64,000 nt of DNA from an uncultured Clostridia bacterium (GCA_900019385.1 FIZJ01000006.1:158593-222592); one strand, 5' to 3'; counted from the first letter of the stretch, positions 1 to 8,583 are shown. The notes: generated by a model not told the origin, from the sequence alone. Numbers and translations: made by a program.

Positions 1-1
1 C

Positions 2-1393
2 GTCGAAGTGCGCCGGTTGTTTTATAATACCCCTGCCCGGTATAAATTCTTAAAGCAATCCTCGACCGAGAAACGTTATATAGTTGAGTTCGTCAGTAAT
101 ATGGCTATGGCCCATCCTCACATTGCATTTAGGTTAATAGCCGACGGTAAGCTTGCCCTGCGCACACATGGGCAGGGGGAGTTCATAGATGCCCTGGCCA
201 ATTTGGCAGATCGTTCGGTAATCAGCAGCCTACTGAACGTTGAATATCACTCAGAGTGGGGCACGATCAAGGGATACCTGGGAAAGCCCAGCCTGACCCG
301 AAGAAACAGGCAAGGCCAGTTGATCATTCTCAACGGCCGAATCATCGAAAGCCCGTTAATCTCCAGTGCAGTGGAAAAAGCTTATAGCGGCATGCTTGAA
401 CACAGACAGTACCCGGTCTTTTACTTGTTTTTTGCCATGAATCCTCAGCTGATTGATGTCAATGTTCACCCAGCCAAATCTCAGGTCCGTTTTCAGGATG
501 AACAGCAGTTGTTCCACGAAATACATGCCGCATGCCGTAAAGCCTTGGTGGCGGGGGATTTGAGCGTACAGCTCGCCGCAAAGGATGATCAACCGACGGC
601 GGCCCAGGAACTACCCCATCAAACATATCTGGAACTGGAAGAGTATTTCCCTTGGCAGCCGCAAACGTGGAGCAAACTGGACGAGTTTCTGGCAAGGGAA
701 AGAAAGCTTGCGAACATGCCTGAAAAGCAAACACAGGTATTGCCGGAAAGCCCTCAGTACCAAAATGCTGACGCTGCTGAAACTGAGCAAGGGAAACCGG
801 GATTGGACTCGAACGTGTACCAGGTAAAAGATCAGCTTTTAAACGGCCGGATTATCGGCCAGTTTAGGAACACTTATATTATTCTGGAAACTGAAACTGG
901 GTTGTGGCTCCTGGATCAGCATATTGTCCATGAACGAATTCTCTACGAGCGTTTGCTCCAAACGCAGCCTCAGTTTCATGTCCAGCAGGTATTGCCCGTC
1001 ACACTCAATTTCAGCCGCAAAGACAGCCAGGCTGTGAGTGACAACTTACAGCGGCTGAGAAGCCTCGGCCTGGAACTTGAGGAATTCGGCACCGACAGTT
1101 TTATCCTTAGAGGTGTGCCTAGTTTCCTCGCTTCGGAGAGCACTGCTGTTGACGAAACTTTTATTCTCGAATTGGTTGACGATCTATCCGACGAACGCAA
1201 CTGGCGTGAAAAAACCATTACCACGCTCGCTTGCCGCAGTGCTGTCAAAGCCGGGCAGAGGCTCGACGCCAAACAGATCCATGCACTGCTCGAGCAGCTG
1301 GCGGCGGCTGAAAATCCGTTTACTTGCCCGCACGGACGGCCGATCATCGTCAGGATCAGTGAACAGGAAATCCTAAGGCGTTTTGGCAGGTGA
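2..1393 (+). CDS. mutL: DNA mismatch repair endonuclease MutL (5' truncated by window edge)
   Basis: MutL couples mismatch recognition by MutS to strand nicking. The reading frame is open to the window edge, so the N-terminal ATPase start is missing. The visible part begins in the GHKL/transducer region with the family signature LFYNTPAR. The C-terminal half carries the whole metal-dependent endonuclease signature: DQHIVHER with a further Glu four residues on (DQHA-x2-E-x4-E type, Ile for Ala), ACRSAVKAG, CPHGRP and a terminal FGR. It is therefore the nicking type found in bacteria without MutH. miaA follows after 4 bases, so the two are probably co-transcribed, as in Bacillus. Confidence is high. 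Confidence 0.97.
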   Translation, partial: VEVRRLFYNTPARYKFLKQSSTEKRYIVEFVSNMAMAHPHIAFRLIADGKLALRTHGQGEFIDALANLADRSVISSLLNVEYHSEWGTIKGYLGKPSLTRRNRQGQLIILNGRIIESPLISSAVEKAYSGMLEHRQYPVFYLFFAMNPQLIDVNVHPAKSQVRFQDEQQLFHEIHAACRKALVAGDLSVQLAAKDDQPTAAQELPHQTYLELEEYFPWQPQTWSKLDEFLARERKLANMPEKQTQVLPESPQYQNADAAETEQGKPGLDSNVYQVKDQLLNGRIIGQFRNTYIILETETGLWLLDQHIVHERILYERLLQTQPQFHVQQVLPVTLNFSRKDSQAVSDNLQRLRSLGLELEEFGTDSFILRGVPSFLASESTAVDETFILELVDDLSDERNWREKTITTLACRSAVKAGQRLDAKQIHALLEQLAAAENPFTCPHGRPIIVRISEQEILRRFGR

Positions 1394-1397
1394 TTGA

Positions 1398-2321
1398 ATG
1401 GACAAACCGGCAGTGATTGTACTCACGGGACCGACTGCCGTCGGCAAAACCGAAACGGCACTAGGAATAGCCCAGGAGTTGAACTGTGAAATCATTTCCG
1501 CCGACTCAATGCAAGTCTACCGCGGCATGAATATCGGGACCGCCAAGGCTTCTCCTGAAGAGCAGGCATTGGTAAGGCACCATCTGTTGGACGTCGTAGA
1601 TCCAGACCAGCGATTCACCGTTGCTGACTGGGTCCGCCTTGCCGAACAAGCGATCGCGGAGATCGCAAGCCGCGGAAAGGTTCCCCTGATTACAGGAGGT
1701 ACTGGCCTATATATCAACGCTCTGATCGATGGATTTCTGTTTCCCGATCACAGCGCCGACGAAAACTTAAGAAAACAGCTGTATGAGAAGGCAAAGGCTG
1801 ATCCGGAAGGGCTTTATCGACAGCTCCAGCAAGTCGACCCAGCAACCGCGTCCAGACTCCACCCAAATGATCACCGTCGCATTGTCCGCGCATTGGAAGT
1901 ATACTGCATCAGCGGCAGACCCATCAGCGAACTGCAGGCAAAGACGCCGGCCAAGCAGAATTACAAGGCGGTAATGATAGGACTATACCGCACACGGCCG
2001 CTCCTGTACCAACGTATTGAAGAACGTGTCGACCAGATGATTGCCTCAGGTCTGGTCACCGAAGTGAAAACGCTGTTGGAGCAGTACCCCCACCAGCCGA
2101 CCGCACTTCAGGCAATCGGGTACAAAGAGATAGCCCTTTATTTGCAAAATCGGCTCACACTGGATGAAGCCGCTGCCCTGATAAAAAGAGAGACCAGGCG
2201 TTACGCCAAAAGGCAGCTTTCCTGGTTCCGCCGGGATCATAGGATTAAATGGTATGATCTGGATCACACCACAACAGCCGAGATCATCGCCGACACCAAA
2301 GAAAGGCTGGGCAATTTGTAG
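1398..2321 (+). CDS. miaA: tRNA dimethylallyltransferase MiaA
   Basis: MiaA transfers a dimethylallyl group to N6 of A37 in tRNAs reading UNN codons. The 307-residue product is of normal length. It opens with a P-loop (GPTAVGKT, near residue 11) and has the DSMQVYRGM substrate-binding motif, IGTAKA, and TGGTGLYI further on. The ATG lies 4 bases after the mutL stop, behind an AGGTGA ribosome-binding sequence overlapping that stop. No hfq gene follows, although hfq sits directly downstream in Bacillus; a terminator hairpin occupies that place. Confidence 0.97.
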   Translation: MDKPAVIVLTGPTAVGKTETALGIAQELNCEIISADSMQVYRGMNIGTAKASPEEQALVRHHLLDVVDPDQRFTVADWVRLAEQAIAEIASRGKVPLITGGTGLYINALIDGFLFPDHSADENLRKQLYEKAKADPEGLYRQLQQVDPATASRLHPNDHRRIVRALEVYCISGRPISELQAKTPAKQNYKAVMIGLYRTRPLLYQRIEERVDQMIASGLVTEVKTLLEQYPHQPTALQAIGYKEIALYLQNRLTLDEAAALIKRETRRYAKRQLSWFRRDHRIKWYDLDHTTTAEIIADTKERLGNL

Positions 2322-2344
2322 GCGCTCGGCGCGCCGAAACAAAA

Positions 2345-2379
2345 AAGCCACCATGTAAGCCACTTTGTGGCTTTTTTAT
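2345..2379 (+). terminator. Rho-independent terminator after miaA
   Basis: The stem AAGCCAC / GTGGCTT closes on a TTT loop and is followed by a T run; a second AAGCCAC-like copy upstream allows an alternative longer stem. It ends the mutL-miaA transcript. Confidence 0.75.
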
Positions 2380-2459
2380 TTGCGCATGAACGTTCCCACT
2401 GCCTCTGCGTATATATAATTAGGTGAGGATATTTTTGCTGCCTCGGCGGAGGGGAAATC

Positions 2460-3398
2460 ATGAGCAGGGAGATCATCACCATGGTGGAAAACGGAGAGGT
2501 TACGGTCAGTGAAGCTCTATCGCTGCTGCGCAAAGTGGGTATGGGTTCGGATCAACCAAAGCAAGAACCGGCGAGAAATGAACGGATTGCCGCGATTAAA
2601 CAGCAGTTGGACAGCTTGATCGGCCTGCACTCAGTCAAGGAACTGATTAATGAGATCCAAGCCTTTGTTGAAATTCAACAGCGGCGCGCTGCTTTTAACC
2701 TGGCTGCGGATCCGATTGTCCTTCACTCGATTTTCATGGGCAATCCTGGCACGGGAAAAACAACTGTGGCGAGAATTATCGGACAGCTGTTCCTGGAAAT
2801 GGGAGTACTGCAGAAAGGCCATCTGGTTGAAGTAGAGCGTGCTGATCTGGTGGCGGAATACATCGGCCAGACTGCCCAGCGGACTCGCGAACAACTGCGG
2901 AGAGCAAGCGGCGGAATTCTCTTCATCGACGAAGCATATTCACTGGCCCGAGGCGGAGAAAAGGATTTCGGTAAAGAAGCCATCGACACAATCGTAAAGA
3001 CAATGGAAGACCAGCGCAGCAACCTGGTTGTGATCCTTGCAGGATACTCCGCTCCTATGGAAGATTTTCTGGAAACCAATCCCGGTTTGCGATCAAGATT
3101 CCCGATTATCATCAGGTTTCCAGACTATACAACTTTTGAACTTTTTCGCATTGCTGAACAGATGCTGCAGCAGCGAGAATACCAGTTGTCCAAGGCAGCC
3201 AGGCGTAAATTGCTGGCGATGATCGAGGAACTGAAGCGCACAGACTCGGTAAACTTCGGCAATGCCCGCACAATACGCAACATCATCGAGAAAGCGATCC
3301 GGAAACAGGCTGTCAGATTGGTGAATCTCAATAGTCCCACCCGCGCTCAGCTGATGGAGATTGCCGCAGAGGATCTCCAGGAGGTGAGGGATGATTGA
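2460..3398 (+). CDS. spoVK: SpoVK/CbxX-type AAA+ ATPase
   Basis: This is a 312-residue AAA+ ATPase of the CbxX/CfxQ family, which includes sporulation protein SpoVK and red-type Rubisco activase. Walker A is GNPGTGKTT (near residue 95), Walker B with its acidic pair is ILFIDEAYSL, and a sensor Asn/Arg region follows (LRSRFP). The first 28 residues form a short SHOCT-like helical segment (IITMVENGEVTVSEALSLL). The start is the ATG behind GGAGGGG. Gene order miaA-spoVK-GTPase-methionine gamma-lyase family resembles Bacillus, where spoVK is followed by ynbA (hflX) and ynbB. The stop overlaps the next gene's start, which suggests translational coupling. The substrate of SpoVK proteins is not established. 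Confidence 0.88.
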   Translation: MSREIITMVENGEVTVSEALSLLRKVGMGSDQPKQEPARNERIAAIKQQLDSLIGLHSVKELINEIQAFVEIQQRRAAFNLAADPIVLHSIFMGNPGTGKTTVARIIGQLFLEMGVLQKGHLVEVERADLVAEYIGQTAQRTREQLRRASGGILFIDEAYSLARGGEKDFGKEAIDTIVKTMEDQRSNLVVILAGYSAPMEDFLETNPGLRSRFPIIIRFPDYTTFELFRIAEQMLQQREYQLSKAARRKLLAMIEELKRTDSVNFGNARTIRNIIEKAIRKQAVRLVNLNSPTRAQLMEIAAEDLQEVRDD

Positions 3399-4003
3399 GG
3401 AGAATGATCGTAGTCGGCAGGCCCAACGTGGGAAAAACTCTCTTTTGTCTTAGTTTTGCCGAGTTTTTGGGCATGCAGTCGGTGAACATGAATTTCGTCA
3501 GCTGTGACCGGGGCTGTACCAGCCGAACAATCAGCCTTTCGGAAGCCAAGACCCTTTTGGCAGGCCAGCGGGAGCATCAGACACTGGACCTTCAATCAAT
3601 GATCTTGACGCTGCCTTGGGGCAAAGGTAGAAAGCAGTTTGAGCTGATCGACACTACTGGCCTCGCCGACAGCATAGATTTTGAACCACACATACGCAAA
3701 GCCATGGCTCACACGCTTCAGTGTATGCGGCAGGCAGATGTCATTTTTCACATCCTTGACTGTTCACAGGTCGCTCGACTGGGCTTTCTCAAAGGTATTG
3801 GCGAAATCGACTGCCAAATAGCCGAATTTGGCCAGTTGAAAAAGGGGTATGTGATCCTTGCCAACAAAATTGATCTCCCTTATGCTGCCGAAGGGCTTGA
3901 AAGAATAATCATGGAGTTTCCGGGCCACAAAGTGATCGGCATATCCGCATTGACCAAGTCGGGATTCAAGGAGGTGAAGGAGATTGCCAGGAAGTTTGTC
4001 TGA
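3395..4003 (+). CDS. Small single-domain TRAFAC GTPase
   Basis: This 202-residue P-loop GTPase has G1 GRPNVGKT, G3 DTTG, G4 NKID and G5 ISAL. It resembles the G domain of Era/Der/HflX proteins but has no extra RNA-binding or HflX N-terminal domain. The chosen start is TTG at 3395, which overlaps the spoVK stop (TTGA) and sits 8 bases behind GGAGGTGA; an ATG three codons later is also possible. It occupies the position held by hflX (ynbA) in Bacillus, but I cannot call it HflX. The next gene starts within its last codons, again behind AGGAGGTGA, so the cluster looks tightly coupled. Function is unknown; membrane-associated regulation with its neighbours is only inference. Confidence 0.85.
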   Translation: MRRMIVVGRPNVGKTLFCLSFAEFLGMQSVNMNFVSCDRGCTSRTISLSEAKTLLAGQREHQTLDLQSMILTLPWGKGRKQFELIDTTGLADSIDFEPHIRKAMAHTLQCMRQADVIFHILDCSQVARLGFLKGIGEIDCQIAEFGQLKKGYVILANKIDLPYAAEGLERIIMEFPGHKVIGISALTKSGFKEVKEIARKFV

Positions 4004-4577
4004 ATGGGCTGCGCTTATGCCTTCAATTGGAGCGGTAATTCTGACAGCGGTGGCAGTCAAGTGGCTCGACACCTGGATCGACGAGGAAGATTCAGCAGTA
4101 TCAGCCCGCGGCGGCGCAGCTTACAGTATGCTGGCCTTGCTGATGGCCTCAAGCCTGGATTTGCCTTTGACCATAGCTCTATTTTCCGCTTGCTACGCGG
4201 TAGGTATGTTATCTGATATGCGATTTATCCTGCCTTCAGGATTGCCAGGTTGGCTTGAAACAGTTATAGCTCTGGCTTTTGCCAGTGTGAAAAGCGGCCT
4301 GCTCACCGCGTTCTGGGCAGTATTGGTTATTTATTCCGTGCAGTTGATTGACGATCTCCTTGACTACAGGGTGGATCGGCAGATGGGAATAACTAACCTC
4401 GTGAGCAAGCTGGGCCCGGAACGTTCGCTGATACTGTTTGTCTTTTGCTTTTACATATGTGTTATGGTTAAGCCTTTGCTGTCGGTAATAGTCTTTGCTG
4501 CCGCCTTGACAGTGGGGAACGCCTTGTTTGGCCAGGTAGAGGAGGGGAAAGCGAGTGCCCAGCCTGGGAACGTTTGA
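3984..4577 (+). CDS. Multispanning membrane protein with a UbiA-like motif
   Basis: This is a 197-residue, strongly hydrophobic protein with about five to six predicted membrane segments. Between them lies an acidic stretch IDDLLDYRVDRQMG followed by ITNLVSKLG. This resembles the second Asp-rich motif of UbiA-type prenyltransferases (NDxxDxxxDRxxG). An N-terminal WLDTWIDEED could be a degenerate first motif. It is much shorter than UbiA enzymes (about 290 residues), so activity is doubtful. The start is TTG at 3984, behind AGGAGGTGA and overlapping the GTPase by 20 bases; ATG at 4017 is an alternative. Confidence 0.75.
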   Translation: MPGSLSEWAALMPSIGAVILTAVAVKWLDTWIDEEDSAVSARGGAAYSMLALLMASSLDLPLTIALFSACYAVGMLSDMRFILPSGLPGWLETVIALAFASVKSGLLTAFWAVLVIYSVQLIDDLLDYRVDRQMGITNLVSKLGPERSLILFVFCFYICVMVKPLLSVIVFAAALTVGNALFGQVEEGKASAQPGNV

Positions 4578-4809
4578 TCTTGTGTTCTTGCTGCTGCTGA
4601 TCGTGGTATATATCAGCTTTTCATTGGGCTATCGGCGGGGATTGCTGCAGGGAAACCTGGAAGGCAGAATCGACAAAGTGTTGGATTTGAAGGAAAAAAG
4701 CCTACTATTGGGACAATGTACCCTATGTGGGTATATGCAGGATTCGAGCGAAACCACGGCGAAAAATGGTACAATAATGAGAGACAAACATAGTTGCAGA
4801 GGATTGTGA
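4555..4809 (+). CDS. Small single-pass membrane protein, unknown
   Basis: I do not recognise this 84-residue protein. It begins with a hydrophobic segment (residues 7-24), then a charged region and a CTLCGYM Cys pair. It starts with GTG behind GGAGGGG and overlaps the preceding membrane-protein gene by 23 bases; the methionine gamma-lyase family gene starts 8 bases after its stop. Translational coupling and a good ribosome-binding site support a real gene, although the C-terminal half is low in complexity and the true end of its functional part is unclear. Confidence 0.6.
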   Translation: MPSLGTFDLVFLLLLIVVYISFSLGYRRGLLQGNLEGRIDKVLDLKEKSLLLGQCTLCGYMQDSSETTAKNGTIMRDKHSCRGL

Positions 4810-4816
4810 ACCGCTA

Positions 4817-6025
4817 ATGAGCATTGTCCAGCAAGCAAAGGCGAAAATACAAGGCCAGTGGGAGAAGGCATCGCAAATCAGCAGGTTCAACCAGGCCAAG
4901 GTTTTGCGCGCATTTCAGCAAAACAGAGTGGGAACCCATTGCTTTAGTGACTCCACCGGTTATGGTTACCACGATTTGGGCAGAGAAGCATTGGAAAACG
5001 TCTACAAGTCAGTCTTCAAGACAGAAGCGGCACTGGTGAGGCCTCAGATTGTCTCAGGCACTCACGCGATCAGCCTCTGCCTCTCAATCCTCAATGCTGG
5101 TGACCATTTGATTTCCCTCAGCGGGCCGCCATACGACACCCTGCAGCAAGTGATTGGAACCAGAGGTGTCGCCAGGGCCAGCCTGATCAAGCGGGGAATC
5201 CAGTATGAGGAAATCCCGCTGACTCTGGAGGGCAGGCTGGACTTGGACCAGATTAAAGAGAAGGTGTCCAAGGACACCCGAATGGTTATGATCCAGCGTT
5301 CGCGTGGGTACAGCTGGCGCCCGTCGCTAACGGTCACGGAGATTGGAGAAGCTTTTAGAATCGTGAAGGGTATCAATCCAGACTGCATCTGCTTCGTCGA
5401 CAACTGCTACGGTGAGTTCGCCGAATTCTATGAGCCGAGCGAAGTTGGAGCCAACTTGTTAGCCGGATCGCTGATCAAAAACCCCGGAGGAGGTTTGGCG
5501 CCAAGTGGGGGATATATAGTGGGCGACCAGGTTCTTGTGGAGCTGTGCAGCGAGTATTTGACCGCTCCTGGCCTGGGGTCGCGGCTGGGTCCAACCTTCA
5601 ACCTAACGCGTCAGCTGCTGCAAGGGCTTTTTATAGCTCCGCACGTAGTTGGACAAGCGTTGAAAGGAGCGATTCTGGCCGCCCAGGTATTTCTAGATCT
5701 AGGATATGAAGTATCGCCTCTGCCAGATGAAGCCAGGACAGACATCATCCAAGCCATCAAACTGAACTCGCGGGAGAAACTCGAGGCTTTCTGCCGTATT
5801 GTCCAAGAAACTTCGCCCGTCGATGCGCAGGTAGTCCCCATACCTGCGCCTATGCCGGGATATGACGATCAAGTCATCATGGCCGGCGGCACATTCATTC
5901 AAGGATCATCAATCGAATTAAGCGCCGATGGGCCGCTGCGCGAACCATACATTGCATACCTGCAGGGCGGATTGTCCCTTGAGCATATTGAACTGGTGTT
6001 GGATGCTCTAGTAGAGAATCTGTAG
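4817..6025 (+). CDS. Methionine gamma-lyase family PLP enzyme (YnbB/aluminium-resistance type)
   Basis: This is a 402-residue fold-type I PLP enzyme of the family annotated as aluminium resistance protein or methionine gamma-lyase family (YnbB in Bacillus). Visible landmarks are the N-terminal FSDSTGYGYHDLGR region, SGTHAISLCLS for phosphate binding, FVDNCYGEF with the cofactor-pairing Asp, and SLIKNPGGGLAP with the likely Schiff-base Lys. The real substrate of the family is uncertain, so the lyase label should be read as a family name. It is the last gene of the spoVK-like cluster and ends at a clear terminator. Confidence 0.9.
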   Translation: MSIVQQAKAKIQGQWEKASQISRFNQAKVLRAFQQNRVGTHCFSDSTGYGYHDLGREALENVYKSVFKTEAALVRPQIVSGTHAISLCLSILNAGDHLISLSGPPYDTLQQVIGTRGVARASLIKRGIQYEEIPLTLEGRLDLDQIKEKVSKDTRMVMIQRSRGYSWRPSLTVTEIGEAFRIVKGINPDCICFVDNCYGEFAEFYEPSEVGANLLAGSLIKNPGGGLAPSGGYIVGDQVLVELCSEYLTAPGLGSRLGPTFNLTRQLLQGLFIAPHVVGQALKGAILAAQVFLDLGYEVSPLPDEARTDIIQAIKLNSREKLEAFCRIVQETSPVDAQVVPIPAPMPGYDDQVIMAGGTFIQGSSIELSADGPLREPYIAYLQGGLSLEHIELVLDALVENL

Positions 6026-6032
6026 GATCGTT

Positions 6033-6069
6033 AAGCCTTGTGCCGGAAACTGTGGCATAAGGCTTTTTA
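6033..6069 (+). terminator. Rho-independent terminator
   Basis: The stem pairs AAGCCTT-TGCC with GGCA-AAGGCTT across one G/T wobble and is followed by TTTTT. It closes the spoVK-like cluster. Confidence 0.8.
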
Positions 6070-6083
6070 ATCAAAATTTAAGC

Positions 6084-6109
6084 AGGATTTTAGATTCATA
6101 TGTCGAACA
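6084..6109 (+). promoter_or_regulatory. Candidate sigma-H-type promoter
   Basis: AGGATTT at 6084-6090, then an 11-base spacer, then GTCGAAC at 6102-6108. This fits the Bacillus sigma-H pattern (AGGAWWT, 11-12 bases, RnnGAAT) except for C in the last core position. It lies just upstream of a SigH-like gene, suggesting autoregulation. The call is by eye only. Confidence 0.4.
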
Positions 6110-6136
6110 TTAATGGATAATGCGAGGAGGGAAACT

Positions 6137-6772
6137 ATGGAAGCCTATGCCAAAGAGTTGTCATCTCCTGCTGTATCCTGGGACAAGCTGCCTGACGAAG
6201 AAATAGCTCTTATTGCCCAAAAGGGCAACCGCGAGGCCGAAGAATACCTCTTGAGAAAGTATCAGAAAATGGTTTACATCTGGACGAGATCGTACTTCCT
6301 GCAAGGAGCCGAACCGGACGATGTGATTCAAGAAGGTATGATCGGATTGTACAAAGCGATTAGGGACTTTTCCGTCGGAACCTCATCCTTTTGGTCCTTT
6401 GCCAAATTGTGCATCATCCGCAATGTGATCAGTGCCATCAAAGGCACCACCCGCCAAAAACACCTGCCGCTGAACTCCTATACATCCCTGCACCATCCCG
6501 TAAACGATTATGAAGGCGACCGCACCCTATTGGAAACACTTACCAATCACCGTGTAGACGATCCAGAGCTCCTGGCGATTAACCGTGAAGAACTGCAAGT
6601 GACCAGCAATACAATTAAGGCTATTTTCTCGAAATTTGAGTATAATGTTTTTAGACTATACATCACAGGGTTCACTTACCGCGAGATCGCCGAACAGCTG
6701 CAGACTCACACCAAATCGATTGACAACGCCCTGTGCAGGATCAAGATGAAGATCGAGAAGAAGCTGATGTGA
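6137..6772 (+). CDS. SigH-like RNA polymerase sigma-70 family factor
   Basis: This 211-residue sigma factor resembles sporulation factor SigH. Region 2 reads DDVIQEGMIGLYKAIRDF, followed by SFAKLCIIRNVISAIK, RQKHLPLNSY and the acidic DRTLLE stretch; region 4 has the helix-turn-helix TYREIAEQLQTHTKSIDNAL. ATG at 6137 is chosen because GAGGAGGG lies 5 bases upstream; an in-frame ATG at 6113 has no such site. The usual sigH position is beside rlmB/secE, not here, so this may be a paralogue or a relocated sigH. An internal divergence from SigH is LTNHRVDDPELL before region 4. Confidence 0.87.
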   Translation: MEAYAKELSSPAVSWDKLPDEEIALIAQKGNREAEEYLLRKYQKMVYIWTRSYFLQGAEPDDVIQEGMIGLYKAIRDFSVGTSSFWSFAKLCIIRNVISAIKGTTRQKHLPLNSYTSLHHPVNDYEGDRTLLETLTNHRVDDPELLAINREELQVTSNTIKAIFSKFEYNVFRLYITGFTYREIAEQLQTHTKSIDNALCRIKMKIEKKLM

Positions 6773-6827
6773 TCTGACCATGATGAATACACTAGTAAAC
6801 GACTGAGTGAAAGAAGGAGTGAGACAT

Positions 6828-7484
6828 GTGGGAGGTTCAACGCCTCTGATCATCGCCTTCAGACTGCTCCTCGCCGTTGTTTTCGGTGGATTGATCGGCC
6901 TTGAACGGGAGAGTCACGGTCGCCCGGCAGGTTTCCGCACCCATATCCTCGTGTCCCTCGGTTCAACATTAATCATGCTTGTTTCCGCATATGGGCTTCA
7001 ATCGCTCGATACAGACTACGATCCTGGCAGGATTGCCGCTCAAGTCATCAGCGGCATAGGTTTCCTGGGAGCAGGCACAATCTTGCGGGAAGGTGCCAAC
7101 GTCCGCGGTTTGACCACAGCGGCGAGCCTTTGGGCAGTTGCCGGGATTGGTTTGGCTGTCGGTATCGGCATGTACTACGCCGCGGCCATTGCCACCATCC
7201 TCGTCGTCCTGACTTTGCTCTATCTCAACAGATTTGAGCTGGGGCATCATCAATATTCCATGAGGATAACCACCAGCGACCAGATTAATCAAATGGCGGC
7301 AATCTTCACTGCCTTTGTCCATCACGGTATCGAGATCTCCCAAATGACGATCAATAATCAAACAGAAGGAATTGCCACGATCGAACTGGCGATCAACGCT
7401 CCGAGAAAAGCGAGACTTAGGGATTTGGTTGTAAAACTTAACGAGCTAGAAGGCATTCAAGAAGCAGTGATCATTCAAGAGTAG
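6828..7484 (+). CDS. MgtC/SapB family membrane protein
   Basis: This 218-residue protein has five predicted membrane segments and the MgtC/SapB signatures GGLIGLERE, GRPAGFRTH and SGIGFLGAGTI. A soluble C-terminal ACT-like domain follows (from about residue 145). MgtC proteins are linked to growth at low magnesium and modulation of membrane ATPases; the molecular role here is unknown. GTG at 6828 is preferred over GTG at 6807 because AAGGAGTGA lies 5 bases upstream of it. surE follows after 14 bases, so the two are probably co-transcribed. Confidence 0.9.
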   Translation: MGGSTPLIIAFRLLLAVVFGGLIGLERESHGRPAGFRTHILVSLGSTLIMLVSAYGLQSLDTDYDPGRIAAQVISGIGFLGAGTILREGANVRGLTTAASLWAVAGIGLAVGIGMYYAAAIATILVVLTLLYLNRFELGHHQYSMRITTSDQINQMAAIFTAFVHHGIEISQMTINNQTEGIATIELAINAPRKARLRDLVVKLNELEGIQEAVIIQE

Positions 7485-7498
7485 GTAGGAGGAATAAA

Positions 7499-8254
7499 GT
7501 GCGGTTCTTGGTGACGAATGATGATGGGATTCACGCTGAAGGGCTGATGGTTCTGGTTGAGGCACTGTCTGAGTTGGGAGAAGTCTGTATAGTGGCGCCA
7601 AACCAGGAACGAAGTGGAGTAAGCCACGCCATTACGGTCAACCGTCCGCTCAGGATCGAAAAATTCAGCGTGTTTCCCAGGATAGGGGAATCATATGTCA
7701 TGGACGGCACTCCTGCCGATTGTGTCAAGCTGGCGATCGAGTCAATGAATCTTGAAGTGGACTATGTGGTTTCGGGAATCAACAACGGCGCCAATCTCGG
7801 CATCGATGTGTTTTACTCCGGCACTGTCGCCGCCGCTTTTGAAGGAGCTCTGCAGAAAATCCCGTCAATAGCTGTTTCGCTGTGCAAAAATCCGTTGGAT
7901 GCTCATACCTACTATCAAACCGCAGCATCGAGCCTGTGCAAGCTGCTGTCCAATACAGAATGGACCACTGTCTCCGCGCTTCTCAACATCAATGTCCCCA
8001 ATGTGCCCATCGAGTTGATCCGCGGCTTTAAGGCCGCTAAATTGGGTGTTAACAGATACAAGAACGAGTTCGAAAAACGGCTGGATCCAAGAGGAAAGCC
8101 GTATTATTGGATGAAAGGCGTTCAATTCCACGTAGACTCTACAGAAGGTGACGATTTCAGCGCAATCGAGCAGAATTATATATCCGTGACACCGCTGTTG
8201 ACGGACCTGACCAATTACCAAATTTTACATACGCTGCGATCACTGTTTGTTTGA
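7499..8254 (+). CDS. surE: 5'/3'-nucleotidase SurE
   Basis: SurE dephosphorylates nucleoside monophosphates and is associated with stationary-phase survival. The 251-residue product has every family landmark: TNDDGI near the N-terminus with the metal-binding Asp pair, APNQERSGVSHAIT, MDGTPADCVKLA and VSGINNGANLG. It starts at GTG behind AGGAGGA. It follows the MgtC-like gene by 14 bases and is followed by 137 bases without an obvious terminator. Confidence 0.96.
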   Translation: MRFLVTNDDGIHAEGLMVLVEALSELGEVCIVAPNQERSGVSHAITVNRPLRIEKFSVFPRIGESYVMDGTPADCVKLAIESMNLEVDYVVSGINNGANLGIDVFYSGTVAAAFEGALQKIPSIAVSLCKNPLDAHTYYQTAASSLCKLLSNTEWTTVSALLNINVPNVPIELIRGFKAAKLGVNRYKNEFEKRLDPRGKPYYWMKGVQFHVDSTEGDDFSAIEQNYISVTPLLTDLTNYQILHTLRSLFV

Positions 8255-8391
8255 AGCTTTACTATTCTGTTGCCCCTACAGATTGGCCACAACCTCCGAA
8301 TGTTATAAGTAGAAAATAAACATACTAACAATGAAGCTGGTTTTCACTGGAAATGGGACCTAGGCATATAATTCAGCAAGGGGGGGTTACA

Positions 8392-8583
8392 GTGGGTGAC
8401 GAAATTGTAAAGCTTGCCGCTGAACCTAATCTGGAAGCTGAACTACCACTGACACACTACAACTCTGAATTCCTCGGCACTTTTGAACGCGACGGCCGGA
8501 TATGCGATTATTTTCTTGCCTTTACTACTGCAGGTGTCATTTATTACTATGTTCCACGGGACGAAGCAGGGCAGGATGGATAA
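8392..8583 (+). CDS. Small hypothetical protein
   Basis: This 63-residue protein is not recognised. It is acidic, without membrane segments, and ends in an aromatic patch (DYFLAF...IYYYVPRD). GTG at 8392 is chosen because AAGGGGGGG lies just upstream; the longer frame from 8353 has no ribosome-binding site. The next gene lies 51 bases further on. A real small gene is likely, but coding evidence is limited. Confidence 0.5.
   Translation: MGDEIVKLAAEPNLEAELPLTHYNSEFLGTFERDGRICDYFLAFTTAGVIYYYVPRDEAGQDG

Noticed and set aside
2322-2459. Missing hfq downstream of miaA
   Set aside because: I looked for a small Sm-like frame and saw only a terminator; absence here does not mean absence in the genome.
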